Below are positions 1 through 6,830 of a stretch of 12,409 nucleotides of DNA, piece after piece; the first letter of the stretch is position 1, and each line of letters opens with the position of its first letter. Origin of the DNA: Chloroflexota bacterium. GTDB taxonomy: Bacteria; Chloroflexota; Anaerolineae; Anaerolineales; Villigracilaceae. The stretch lies in the NCBI GenBank assembly GCA_021823555.1, contig JAKANW010000036.1, positions 1 through 12,409 of the forward strand, written 5' to 3'. The notes below the pieces were generated by a model. That model had not been told where the DNA came from and did no database searches. It worked only from the letters and a program-made list of their open reading frames with translations. The translations under genes were made by a program, and so were the position numbers.

Positions 1-325
1 GGCCCTGGGTCCCGTTTAGAAAGCGGACGCGGCCGCCCAGCAGGTACCTGCCAAACACGGTCCCGATGGGCGCGAAGCGCACAAAGCCGTTCCCGTCAAT
101 GTGACTGACGATCAAGCCGATCTCATTCATGTGGGCCGCGACCATAATCTTCCTCCCGCCTTTTGAGCCAGCCGAGGGTCCTTTGCGAGCGATCAAATTG
201 CCAAGCGAGTCCACCCGCACCTCATCGGCCAGCGGTTCGACCTCCGCCCGGATCAGGCCACGGATGGTGTCTTCGTATCCAGAAGGGCTGAAGGTCTGGG
301 TCAAATTTTGGAGGAGTTTTTTCAT
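1..325 (-). CDS. M42 family metallopeptidase (paralogue A), C-terminus beyond window
   Basis: This is the N-terminal 108 codons of an M42 (TET/FrvX/CelM-like) aminopeptidase; the rest lies left of the window. M42 enzymes are di-metal cytosolic aminopeptidases that usually form large oligomers and trim peptides. The start at 325 follows an AAGGCGAG ribosome site by a few bases. An overlapping ATG at 330 runs into TGA after one codon, so it cannot be the start. Visible family features are SPSGYE near residues 13-18, a DEVRVDSLGN stretch around 34-43, and AAHMNEIGL at 63-71. His65 is the expected first metal ligand. The residue two after it is Asn67, where the family normally has Asp (HMDEIG) and where the two other M42 copies here do have Asp. 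It follows the S51 peptidase gene by 51 nt and is probably the next operon gene. The family call is secure; activity is uncertain. Confidence 0.88.
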   Translation of the reverse strand, partial: MKKLLQNLTQTFSPSGYEDTIRGLIRAEVEPLADEVRVDSLGNLIARKGPSAGSKGGRKIMVAAHMNEIGLIVSHIDGNGFVRFAPIGTVFGRYLLGGRVRFLNGTQG

Positions 326-345
326 TTCATCTCGCCTTCAATAAT

Positions 346-362
346 GCAGGATGCCATCCCGC
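346..362 (-). other. Small intergenic hairpin between S51 and M42-A genes
   Basis: The short gap between the S51 stop and the M42-A start can fold in the minus-strand transcript as GCGGGAT / GGC loop / ATCCTGC, a 7-bp stem with one G-T wobble. No U-run follows, so it does not look like an intrinsic terminator. It could be a weak processing or attenuation element, or it could be chance. Confidence 0.2.
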
Positions 363-376
363 ACCACATCACTTAT

Positions 377-1093
377 TTATAGAGGAACTTGCTGGCCTGC
401 CGAATAAGTCTGCTCGGAATTTTTAGAAATGACGTGCACCTCGCCAACGCCCATCACCTGCCAATCCCCACCCAGCCTGCCAACCAAAGCCGTGTTTTCA
501 TCCACGCCAATGATGAATTGGCCCTTTTTCAGCGAACGGCGCAGGGCAAAGATCATGGGCTTGAAAACAGACGGCGCCCGGTCAAAATGGGGCAGCACGT
601 AGGCAGCTGGCAGTACACCAAAACCAGGCTGGCTGGCCGCGCCCATCAGACGGAAGTTGGGTACCGTCTGTGCCAGGATCATGGCGCCCGCCGAACAACC
701 CGCATACGCGGCGCCGCGCGCCCAGGCTTTTTGGGCCGCGTTCCAGGCCCGGCTGCCCTGCAGGGTCTGGTACAGGTAAACCGGACTGCCGCCGGAAAAA
801 TAGATCAGGTCGGCAGACTCCAGCGCGGACTCATAGCGCGGGTCATCCGCAGAGGCGCGGTCAATGATCGGCAAGGCGGTCACATCCGCATCGAGGTTTT
901 GGAAATGCTCGACGCCCATGCTCGACCAGCGGTTCACGCTGGCATCGCCTTCCTGCCCGGCCGCGGTCGGCAGGCAGACGACGCGCGCTTTGCGGCCCTC
1001 CACGTGCAAACTACTGAGCAGGTAACGGTCAATCGGATCCACCACGGGCAGGTATTCGCCTGCGCCCAGAAGGGCAATCAATCCATTCATCAT
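377..1093 (-). CDS. Peptidase S51 (cyanophycinase / dipeptidase E-like), class I glutamine amidotransferase-like fold
   Basis: A 238-residue cytosolic serine peptidase of family S51. Known members cleave Asp-X dipeptides (PepE) or the beta-Asp-Arg bonds of cyanophycin; which substrate applies here cannot be read from sequence. The nucleophile elbow is AGCSAGAM at residues 131-138 with Ser134 as nucleophile. FSGGSPVYL at 99-107 is the usual Gly-Gly loop, PHFDR at 168-172 gives a candidate catalytic His169, and GVDENTAL at 196-203 carries the conserved acidic pair. No signal peptide or membrane segment is seen, and the length is normal for the family. Two ATGs are possible: with AGGTG upstream, the second (1090) has slightly better spacing than the first (1093). 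It starts 30 nt after M42-B and sits between two M42 aminopeptidases, which suggests joint breakdown of peptides. Family confidence is high; substrate is unknown. Confidence 0.85.
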   Translation of the reverse strand: MMNGLIALLGAGEYLPVVDPIDRYLLSSLHVEGRKARVVCLPTAAGQEGDASVNRWSSMGVEHFQNLDADVTALPIIDRASADDPRYESALESADLIYFSGGSPVYLYQTLQGSRAWNAAQKAWARGAAYAGCSAGAMILAQTVPNFRLMGAASQPGFGVLPAAYVLPHFDRAPSVFKPMIFALRRSLKKGQFIIGVDENTALVGRLGGDWQVMGVGEVHVISKNSEQTYSAGQQVPL

Positions 1094-1123
1094 TTTGCAC
1101 CTGTAAGAGTCACAAGCAACTGA

Positions 1124-2176
1124 CTACTTTCTGTCGGCCACAAGATTCTTTGGCATACGTGTGATTACGGCATGGATCAAATTCAGCGTGTTCTTCCAAT
1201 CGTCCACCCGCGAGATGCTGATGGGCGAATGCGTGTACCGGTGCGGCACCGAAACCGAGACCGTCGGGATCCCGTCCAGCGAGCGCTGGATGGCGCCCGA
1301 GTCCGTGCCCCCGCCTCCCGGCTGGCGGAATTGATATGGGATGCCTTCCGCCTCGGCCGTTGCCTGCAAAAAGCGCACCAGCCGCGGGTCATGCAGGGTC
1401 GAGCCGTCAGCAATGTAGATGGCCGGGCCGAGACCCAGTTTGGTGTTGTAGAAAAGATTCTCGCGGCCATCGTGGGTGGGCAGGTCATGAGCGGGAGTCG
1501 AGTCAATGGCAATGGCTAAATCCGGGTCGAAGAAATGAGCCGCCGCCTTGGCCCCGCGCAATCCAATCTCTTTCTGCACCGAGAACGCCAGGCACAAGTC
1601 AATATTGGACGGGGTGTGTTTGAGCAACTCGATCAGGGTCGCCACGCCGATCCGGTCGTCAATGGATTTGGACAGAATGGAAGGGCCGACACGGCGAAAC
1701 TTCGTGGAAAACGCGGCGCGATCCCCCACCTTGGCTTTGCCGCCCGGTCCCAGGTCAATCCGCAGGGAGTCCAGACTCACTTTGCGAGTGTATTCGTCCG
1801 GCTCGAGCAAGTGGATGGGCTTGACTCCGATCACACCCGGCAGGTGGTCATGTCCAACTTGCACCTGCTTGCCCGCCAGATGACGTACATCTATGCTGCC
1901 CACCGTCTCGAAGCAGTACAGGCCATCTTCATCATCGCCGACGATCATGAAACCGACCTCGTCCATGTGCGCATCTAGCATCACGCGCAGCCGGTTCCGG
2001 GCGGCGCCGCGTTTGGTCGCCAACACGCTGCCCAGCGCATCCACTTTTACTTCGTCTGCATACGGCTTGACTTCCTCCAGCACGATCTTGCGGACTTCGC
2101 CTTCGTCGCCGGAGATCGCCACGGCATTACACAGCCGTTCCAGCAGTTTGAATTGAGCGGCTCCAATCGTCAGCAT
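1124..2176 (-). CDS. M42 family metallopeptidase (paralogue B), catalytic Glu replaced by Lys
   Basis: A full-length 350-residue M42 protein. Expected metal ligands are present: His70 in DAHMDEVG, Asp173 in SIDDR, Glu203, Asp225 in AIDST, and His316 in YTHSP. In characterised M42 enzymes two adjacent glutamates follow Gln: the first is the general base and the second binds metal. Here the motif reads SVQKEIGLRGA, so Lys202 stands where the catalytic Glu should be, while paralogue C keeps QEE. The codon is AAA, a single first-base change away from GAA. The protein may be inactive, a regulatory or structural subunit of a mixed oligomer, or have altered chemistry. The ATG lies one base after the TAA of paralogue C, so translation is probably coupled; only a weak GGGA precedes it. 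No signal peptide. Family identity is certain; catalytic state is inferred. Confidence 0.92.
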   Translation of the reverse strand: MLTIGAAQFKLLERLCNAVAISGDEGEVRKIVLEEVKPYADEVKVDALGSVLATKRGAARNRLRVMLDAHMDEVGFMIVGDDEDGLYCFETVGSIDVRHLAGKQVQVGHDHLPGVIGVKPIHLLEPDEYTRKVSLDSLRIDLGPGGKAKVGDRAAFSTKFRRVGPSILSKSIDDRIGVATLIELLKHTPSNIDLCLAFSVQKEIGLRGAKAAAHFFDPDLAIAIDSTPAHDLPTHDGRENLFYNTKLGLGPAIYIADGSTLHDPRLVRFLQATAEAEGIPYQFRQPGGGGTDSGAIQRSLDGIPTVSVSVPHRYTHSPISISRVDDWKNTLNLIHAVITRMPKNLVADRK

Positions 2177-2177
2177 G

Positions 2178-3248
2178 TTAATCCCAGGCTACCTTTTCAA
2201 TAAAGTCGGCTTCCAGCCCGGCCACGAATTCGGCCAGCAAACGACCGGTTCGTTGAATATCCTTGACCGAAGCCAGTTCCACCGGCGTGTGCATATTCCG
2301 GATTGGGATGCCTAATACAATGCTGGGTATCCCTTCGGCAGCCAGTTGCATCATCTCAGCATCCGTGCCGGAATGCGCCGGCATCGGCTCCACCGCACAA
2401 GGGATCTCCAACCGCTCAGCCAATTCTTTGAAGCGTTTGAAGAGGAAAGGGTGATTGTTCGGGCCAAGTCCCAACGTAAGCCCTTTGCCAATCGGAAAGC
2501 TATCCCAACCATTTACGCCAGGCCCTTTCCCATAAGTCGTATCCACTGCCACAGCAACATCAGGCCTTAATTGAAACGCAGAGGTCGCCGCGCCCTGTGC
2601 GCCAACCTCCTCCTGGCTGGTGGCGGCGGCCCACACATCCCAAACGTGGGACTTGGATCTCAATTCCTCCAGGCAGACGGTCAACGCCGCGACGGAGGCG
2701 CGATTATCCAGCGAATGCCCACTCACGGTCTCACCCGACATTTCAACGGGTTCCGTGTTAAAGGCCGCCAGGTCGCCGACGCGCACCCGCTTCGAGACCT
2801 CGCCCGGCGTCAAGCCGGTGTCCACCACGAGATGTTCCATGCGCAGGAAGCCACTGCTGGCGCCCTCGGGCAGCAGCCTGGCGGACGGCATAGCCACTAC
2901 GCCCGGCAACTCAGCGGCCCGGCCCAAGCCGGTTGCATAAACCAGCACAGGCGTGCCCGGCAGGACGCGCACATCCACGCCGCCCACGCTGGCCACGTAC
3001 AGGAATCCGTCCACGACTTTTTTGACGATCAAGCCAATGGCGTCCATGTGCGCGGCCAGCAGGATGGAAGGACGCGGCGACTTCCCCGTCCCCTTTTTCA
3101 GGGCATGCAGGGAACCAAGTCGGCTGCGCTGAACCTCGTCGGCCAGTGGAGACCATTTCTCCTCGATCAGGCGCGCGGCGGGAGTCTCGTAGGCTGAAAG
3201 GCCTGAAACCGATAAAAGGGACTTGAGGAAAGGCAGAATATCTGTCAT
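2178..3248 (-). CDS. M42 family metallopeptidase (paralogue C), active site intact
   Basis: A full-length 356-residue M42 aminopeptidase-type protein, cytosolic, expected to remove N-terminal residues from peptides using a two-metal centre. All key positions are in place: His67 and Asp69 in AAHMDAIGL, Asp181 in SLDNR, the Glu213-Glu214 pair in SQEEVGAQG, Asp236 in AVDTT, and His320 in RNMHTPVE. GGVDVRVLPGTPV near 89-101 and HSGTDAEMM near 292-300 also fit the family. It is therefore the only one of the three M42 copies here that looks catalytically normal. Its ATG begins 3 nt after the stop of the Thr/Pro-rich membrane protein, and its own TAA is separated by one base from the start of paralogue B, so the three genes should share one transcript. 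Paralogues B and C are clearly diverged rather than a recent duplication. Substrate specificity cannot be told. Confidence 0.93.
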   Translation of the reverse strand: MTDILPFLKSLLSVSGLSAYETPAARLIEEKWSPLADEVQRSRLGSLHALKKGTGKSPRPSILLAAHMDAIGLIVKKVVDGFLYVASVGGVDVRVLPGTPVLVYATGLGRAAELPGVVAMPSARLLPEGASSGFLRMEHLVVDTGLTPGEVSKRVRVGDLAAFNTEPVEMSGETVSGHSLDNRASVAALTVCLEELRSKSHVWDVWAAATSQEEVGAQGAATSAFQLRPDVAVAVDTTYGKGPGVNGWDSFPIGKGLTLGLGPNNHPFLFKRFKELAERLEIPCAVEPMPAHSGTDAEMMQLAAEGIPSIVLGIPIRNMHTPVELASVKDIQRTGRLLAEFVAGLEADFIEKVAWD

Positions 3249-3251
3249 GAA

Positions 3252-3791
3252 TTAAGATCCAAACGGCGTTGGAGAGGGAGCGAGGGTGGGCGTTTCAGAA
3301 GGCACGAGGGTGTCTGTCGGCGATGGCGTCAACGTATCGGTCGGCGGGATCGGCGAGGGAGTCACTGTGGGGGAAAGTGTATACGTAGCGGTTGGCGTAA
3401 AAGTCGGCGTGAAGGTATTGGTCGGTGAAGGCGTATCGCTGGGCGTAAAAGTGGGGACAGGAGAGAAAGTGGTGGTTGGGATAGGTGTATTCGTCGAAGG
3501 CTGGAACGGCGTCAGGGAGACAGTGGGAGTACTGGTAATCGAAGCGGTCACGGTAATGGAGGGAACCAAGGTGGGCGTCCCCGTCACGGTCAACGGAGTC
3601 GGGCTGACGGTCGGGGAAAGAGGCGTATCCGTCACCGCGGTAGTGCCCGTCGGGGTCGGCGTCGCGATATTCGCCGAGTTGGGGGCCAGCAGCAGGGCAA
3701 TCCCGCCAACGCAATAACAGGGGATGGTGAACAGGATGATGCTGGTCAGAATGAGGCGCAGACGAGCGCGGCGGTCGGTGGGATCGGGCAT
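3252..3791 (-). CDS. Membrane-anchored Thr/Pro/Ser-rich stalk protein
   Basis: About 179 residues from the ATG at 3791. A short basic N-terminus (MPDPTDRRARLR) precedes one hydrophobic segment of roughly 24 residues (about LILTSIILF to GGIALLLA). Everything after it is low-complexity Thr/Pro/Ser with TPT, SPT and TFTPT units to the end. This predicts a single-pass anchor with a long, rigid, perhaps glycosylated extracytoplasmic stalk and no catalytic domain. An in-frame ATG at 3812 would add seven residues, but it would leave only 5 nt to the divergent sbcC start. The 3791 start instead sits 10 nt from a TATAAT box with no ribosome site, which fits a leaderless message. It is the first gene of the peptidase operon, 3 nt before paralogue C. 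Similar TP-rich proteins are common in Anaerolineae; no specific function is known to me. Confidence 0.72.
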   Translation of the reverse strand: MPDPTDRRARLRLILTSIILFTIPCYCVGGIALLLAPNSANIATPTPTGTTAVTDTPLSPTVSPTPLTVTGTPTLVPSITVTASITSTPTVSLTPFQPSTNTPIPTTTFSPVPTFTPSDTPSPTNTFTPTFTPTATYTLSPTVTPSPIPPTDTLTPSPTDTLVPSETPTLAPSPTPFGS

Positions 3792-3800
3792 AACGGTTCG

Positions 3801-3806
3801 ATTATA
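3801..3806 (-). promoter_or_regulatory. -10 box of the peptidase operon (minus-strand reading of a palindrome)
   Basis: The palindrome ATTATAAT at 3801-3808 gives a perfect TATAAT on the minus strand. The start codon at 3791 follows 10 nt after its last base and no Shine-Dalgarno site is seen, so transcription would begin at or next to the ATG. No clear -35 element was found. The role is inferred. Confidence 0.5.
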
Positions 3807-3808
3807 AT
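3803..3808 (+). promoter_or_regulatory. -10 box of sbcC (plus-strand reading of the same palindrome)
   Basis: A perfect TATAAT lies on the plus strand, 10 nt before the sbcC ATG at 3818. There is no purine-rich ribosome site in front of that ATG, so a leaderless sbcC message is likely. No good TTGACA-like -35 is visible at the right spacing. Both divergent promoters would use the same eight bases, so they could compete for polymerase. Confidence 0.5.
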
Positions 3809-3817
3809 CCATGGCAC

Positions 3818-6418
3818 ATGATCCCCATCCAATTGCACATCTCCGGTTTCCTCTCCTACCGCGAACCCGCCGACCTCAACTTCAACAGCTTCGACCTGGC
3901 CTGCATCTCCGGGCAGAACGGCGCAGGCAAATCGTCACTGCTGGATGCAATGACGTGGAACCTGTTCGGCCAGGCGCGCGGCAAAAGCGACAATATCATC
4001 AACCTGGGCGCGAAGGCTGCCGAAGTTTCTTTAACGTTCGAGTATGAAGGCAACATCTACCGCGTCCAGCGCAGCCTGGCGCGCGGCAGGAATACGGTGC
4101 TGGAATTCCAAATTCTGGACGGTGGACCGGAGACCACGGACCGTCCATTAGCCTCTGTCCTCGATCAGGGCAGTTGGCGTCCACTGACCGAACGCACCAC
4201 GCGCGAAACACAGGCGCGCATCGAACAAACGCTGCGCCTCGACTATGACACCTTCGTCAACGCCTCCTTCTTCTTGCAGGGCAAAGCCGACCTGTTCACC
4301 CAGCAGACGGCCAGCAAGCGCAAAGAGGTGCTCGGCTCGATCCTCGGGCTGGAAATCTGGGAGACCTACCGCGAGCGCGCCGCCGAGCGCCGCAAGTCCA
4401 TCGAGCGCGAGCTGGCTGATATAGATGTGCGCGTGGCCGACATTGACGCGGAACTCTCCGAGGAGGAACCGCGCAAAAAACGGCTGGCCGAACTGGAAAC
4501 CAGTTTGAAGACCTTCAGTGCTGCCCGCGCCGCGCAGGAATCAACGCTGGAAAACTTCAGGAAGATGGCCGCTTCGCTGGCCGAACAACACAAACTGGCG
4601 GACACCCTTTCCGCGGCGCTCGAACGCTCGCGAAGCGCTCAGGCGGGACTGGCGAGTCGCCTGGCCGCCAAAGAAGCGGAACGCGCCGCCCAGACCAATC
4701 TCGTCAACCGCGCCAAAGAAATCGAGACCGCCTACAAAACCTGGCAATCGGCGCGGGAGGAAGTCTCCCGGCTGGACACAGTCGCGGCCCAATTCCGCGA
4801 GCATGATGAAAAACGCCAACCCTTGCTGCGCGAGATCGAATCCGAAAGGGCGCGGCTGGAACAGGAGCACAAGACGCTCAGCGAGCAGTTTTCAGTGGTC
4901 AGTAGTCAGTCGTCCGTGATCAACGGGCTGACAGCGCAGATCGAGGAGGCGAAGAAGTCGCTGGCGACCGCGGAAGCGAAACTGGCCGAACGCGAAGAAC
5001 TCGGCAGGCAGATCGGAGCGGCGCGTGAAAGGCTGGCGGAATTAAAGGCCGAGAATGAGGCCCTCAAAGCCCAAATGGATGAAATGAAGGCGCGCATTGA
5101 CCGGCTGGAAGAAACCGAGGGCGGGGATTGTCCCTTATGTGGGCAACCCCTCACTCCCGATCACCGCAAGCAGACCATCCGTCAATTGAAGCAGGATGGC
5201 AAAGGCTCCGGCGACCGTTACCGCGCCAACCAAAGGGAAATGGCCGGTCTTGCCGCGCAAATCACACAATGCGAATCACGCGTTACGCAATTAACTGCCG
5301 CCGAGCGCGAACGTCTCGCTGCATCCAATTCCATTTCCCAACTCAACGAGCGGCTGGAATCCCTGCGAAAGCAGCAAACGGACTGGGAAAAGACCGGCGC
5401 GAAACGCTTGAAAGAAATCGAAAAGGCTTTGGAAAGCGGCAAATACGCTCCCGAAGCGCAGAAGGAACTGGCGAAGATCAACAAGGAACTGGCCAAACTT
5501 GGCTACGATGCCTCCGCCCACGATGTGGCGCGGCAGGCCGAAGTCGAGGGGCGCAGCGCCGAACAGGAATTCCACGAACTGGAAGTTGCGCGTAAAGTCA
5601 GCCAGCAGATCGAGAACGAGATCAAAAGCCTGGAAGCGGATATCAAAAACCGGGAAGAAGAAATCGCCGCGCAGCAGAAACAATACGACTCGGTAGCCTC
5701 CGCCCTGGCTGCCGCCGAAGCCCAATCTCCCAACCTGGATGAAGCCGAGCGTGAACTTCTCAACTTGCGCGAGCAGGAGAACCAGGCACGCGATGAAGTT
5801 GTAGCAGCGCGGCAAAAGGTGACCGTGCTCGACAGCCTGCGCGCCCGCAAAACCGAGTACATGCTCCAACGTGAAGAACTTGGTCAATCCATCGCCCGCC
5901 ACAAAACACTGGAACGCGCCTTCGGCAAGGGCGGCGTCCCGGCGCTGCTGATCGAACAGGCCCTGCCGCAAATCGAAACCAAGGCCAACGACCTGCTCGA
6001 CCGCCTGAGCGACGGACAGATGAGCATCCGTTTTGTGACCCAGGCCGAATACAAAGACAAGAAGCGCGACGACCTGAAAGAGACGCTCGACATCCAGATC
6101 AGCGATGGCGCAGGGCTGCGCGATTACGAGATGTATTCCGGCGGCGAGGCTTTCCGCGTCAACTTCGCCATCCGCCTGGCGCTCTCCGAAGTACTGGCCC
6201 AGCGCAAAGGCGCCCGCCTGCAAACCCTGGTCATTGACGAAGGCTTCGGCTCGCAGGACGCCCAGGGCCGCCAGCGCCTGCTCGAAGCCATCAACCTGGT
6301 GAAAAACGACTTTGCCAAGATCCTGGTCATCACCCACCTTGATGAACTCAAGGACGCCTTCCCGACCAGGATCGAAGTCGAGAAGACCGGGAACGGCAGC
6401 GTGATTCGCGTACAGTAA
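3818..6418 (+). CDS. sbcC: SbcC/Rad50-type SMC-like ATPase, DNA double-strand-break processing
   Basis: An 866-residue protein, nearer archaeal Rad50 size than the longer E. coli SbcC. Known role: with the SbcD/Mre11 nuclease it forms a complex that opens hairpins and processes DNA ends. Walker A GQNGAGKSS is at 32-40; the Q-loop region around FVNASFFLQG is typical. Long Ala/Glu/Arg-rich coiled coils flank a zinc hook CPLCGQ (Cys438, Cys441). The ABC signature YSGGEAF begins at Tyr773, Walker B LVIDEGFGSQD has Asp807 and Glu808, and the switch His is His840 in VITHLDEL. All ATPase parts are intact. No sbcD lies next to it, which is unusual since sbcD often sits directly upstream. The ascending coil carries a heptamer repeat insertion (4892-4919). 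The start has no ribosome site and is likely leaderless. The gene converges on the decayed Rhs fragment. Confidence 0.96.
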   Translation: MIPIQLHISGFLSYREPADLNFNSFDLACISGQNGAGKSSLLDAMTWNLFGQARGKSDNIINLGAKAAEVSLTFEYEGNIYRVQRSLARGRNTVLEFQILDGGPETTDRPLASVLDQGSWRPLTERTTRETQARIEQTLRLDYDTFVNASFFLQGKADLFTQQTASKRKEVLGSILGLEIWETYRERAAERRKSIERELADIDVRVADIDAELSEEEPRKKRLAELETSLKTFSAARAAQESTLENFRKMAASLAEQHKLADTLSAALERSRSAQAGLASRLAAKEAERAAQTNLVNRAKEIETAYKTWQSAREEVSRLDTVAAQFREHDEKRQPLLREIESERARLEQEHKTLSEQFSVVSSQSSVINGLTAQIEEAKKSLATAEAKLAEREELGRQIGAARERLAELKAENEALKAQMDEMKARIDRLEETEGGDCPLCGQPLTPDHRKQTIRQLKQDGKGSGDRYRANQREMAGLAAQITQCESRVTQLTAAERERLAASNSISQLNERLESLRKQQTDWEKTGAKRLKEIEKALESGKYAPEAQKELAKINKELAKLGYDASAHDVARQAEVEGRSAEQEFHELEVARKVSQQIENEIKSLEADIKNREEEIAAQQKQYDSVASALAAAEAQSPNLDEAERELLNLREQENQARDEVVAARQKVTVLDSLRARKTEYMLQREELGQSIARHKTLERAFGKGGVPALLIEQALPQIETKANDLLDRLSDGQMSIRFVTQAEYKDKKRDDLKETLDIQISDGAGLRDYEMYSGGEAFRVNFAIRLALSEVLAQRKGARLQTLVIDEGFGSQDAQGRQRLLEAINLVKNDFAKILVITHLDELKDAFPTRIEVEKTGNGSVIRVQ
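4892..4919 (+). repeat. Heptanucleotide TCAGTNN repeat inside sbcC
   Basis: Three clean units (TCAGTGG, TCAGTAG, TCAGTCG) are followed by a degraded fourth (TCCGTGA). They encode a Ser/Val/Gln stretch near residues 359-368, interrupting an otherwise Glu/Arg/Lys-rich coiled coil. Three 7-nt units make 21 nt, so both reading frame and heptad spacing survive. It resembles the dispersed heptamer repeats found in several bacterial phyla. Confidence 0.6.
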
Positions 6419-6528
6419 ATTTCAGGGGGTATTTCTTACTATCATTTTGAACGCGGAGGGGACAAATCGCGCGGATTCGCACGTAAAGATAGTTGATGGT
6501 CTGCACGCCACGCGGTTGCCGTCGCCAT

Positions 6529-6548
6529 CCCTTCGACTTCGCTCAGGG
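6529..6548. repeat. Dispersed palindromic repeat, CCCTTCGA..CAGGG type
   Basis: The 20-base element CCCTTCGACTTCGCTCAGGG has CCCT/AGGG ends. On the minus strand it reads in frame as part of YPERSRR, exactly between the conserved Phe and DGDGNRV of the Rhs core. The other two Rhs copies lack it at the same place, so this is an insertion. The same motif is familiar as a dispersed repeat in many environmental bacterial genomes. Confidence 0.6.
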
Positions 6549-6763
6549 TAAACTCCAACAAAACTGGCTGAGGTGGTGGTCGTCATGGCCGGCAGGGCCC
6601 ATATCTTGAGCGACTCCGGCAGGGGCGGGAGTTCGGTCACCGTTCGTGCCGCGAGCATCAGCGGAGCGATCCTGTGGACGACGGTGCGAGACGGCAGGTC
6701 AGCCATAATATTCTCAGCCGTGTCTTTCTGGCTCACTTGTGGATCAGCAGCCCTCGCCCCCAG

Positions 6764-6786
6764 CCCCTCTCCCGCCAGGAGAGGGG
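6764..6786. repeat. Dispersed hairpin repeat with CCCCTCTCC / GGAGAGGGG stem
   Basis: A perfect 9-bp inverted repeat with a CGCCA loop, inside a C-rich/G-rich unit spanning about 6749-6790. On the minus strand it encodes TPLLAGEGLGAR, replacing the MAYEPPSLA segment of the other Rhs copies. It belongs to a widespread class of small non-coding repeats that spread without their own transposase. A second role as a terminator facing sbcC is possible but has no T-run to support it. Confidence 0.6.
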
Positions 6787-6830
6787 TGTAGGCCAGCGGC
6801 AGGCCAAAGACACGCACGATCAGGTTGCCA

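Larger units (their letters stand above)
6422..6826 (-). pseudogene. Decayed third Rhs/SLH core fragment
   Basis: A remnant matching the region of both larger Rhs copies from the end of the third SLH repeat (RVFGLP) to the first core YD motif (DGDGNRV). The match runs from about 6826 down to about 6490; the last 68 bases before sbcC match nothing I know. Recognisable pieces are ENIMADL, PPLPESL, WALPAM and DGDGNRV. Two dispersed palindromic repeats have been inserted in frame (6529-6548 and 6764-6786). The linker also has about 20 residues absent from the other copies, so it may descend from a different Rhs paralogue. Most of the core, the DPSGH junction and any C-terminal tip are missing. 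The homology begins only a few bases after the stop of the small membrane gene at 6831. It remains an open frame, but no functional protein is expected. Confidence 0.72.

Noticed and set aside
389..1123. A 244-codon plus-strand frame
   Set aside because: Antisense to the S51 peptidase, whose active-site motifs are clear; the reverse product matches nothing.
3286..3717. A plus-strand frame made of Val/Gly repeats
   Set aside because: It is the complement of the Thr/Pro codons of the stalk protein; ACN and CCN runs read backwards give Val and Gly. No start signal.
5291..6337. A long minus-strand open frame opposite the sbcC coding sequence
   Set aside because: It mirrors a GC-rich coiled-coil gene, has a biased Phe/Gly/Leu-rich product with no family features, and lies wholly under an intact SbcC.
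6764..6786. Intrinsic terminator for sbcC
   Set aside because: The stem is strong but lies about 350 nt past the sbcC stop, has no T-run on either side, and fits a dispersed repeat better.
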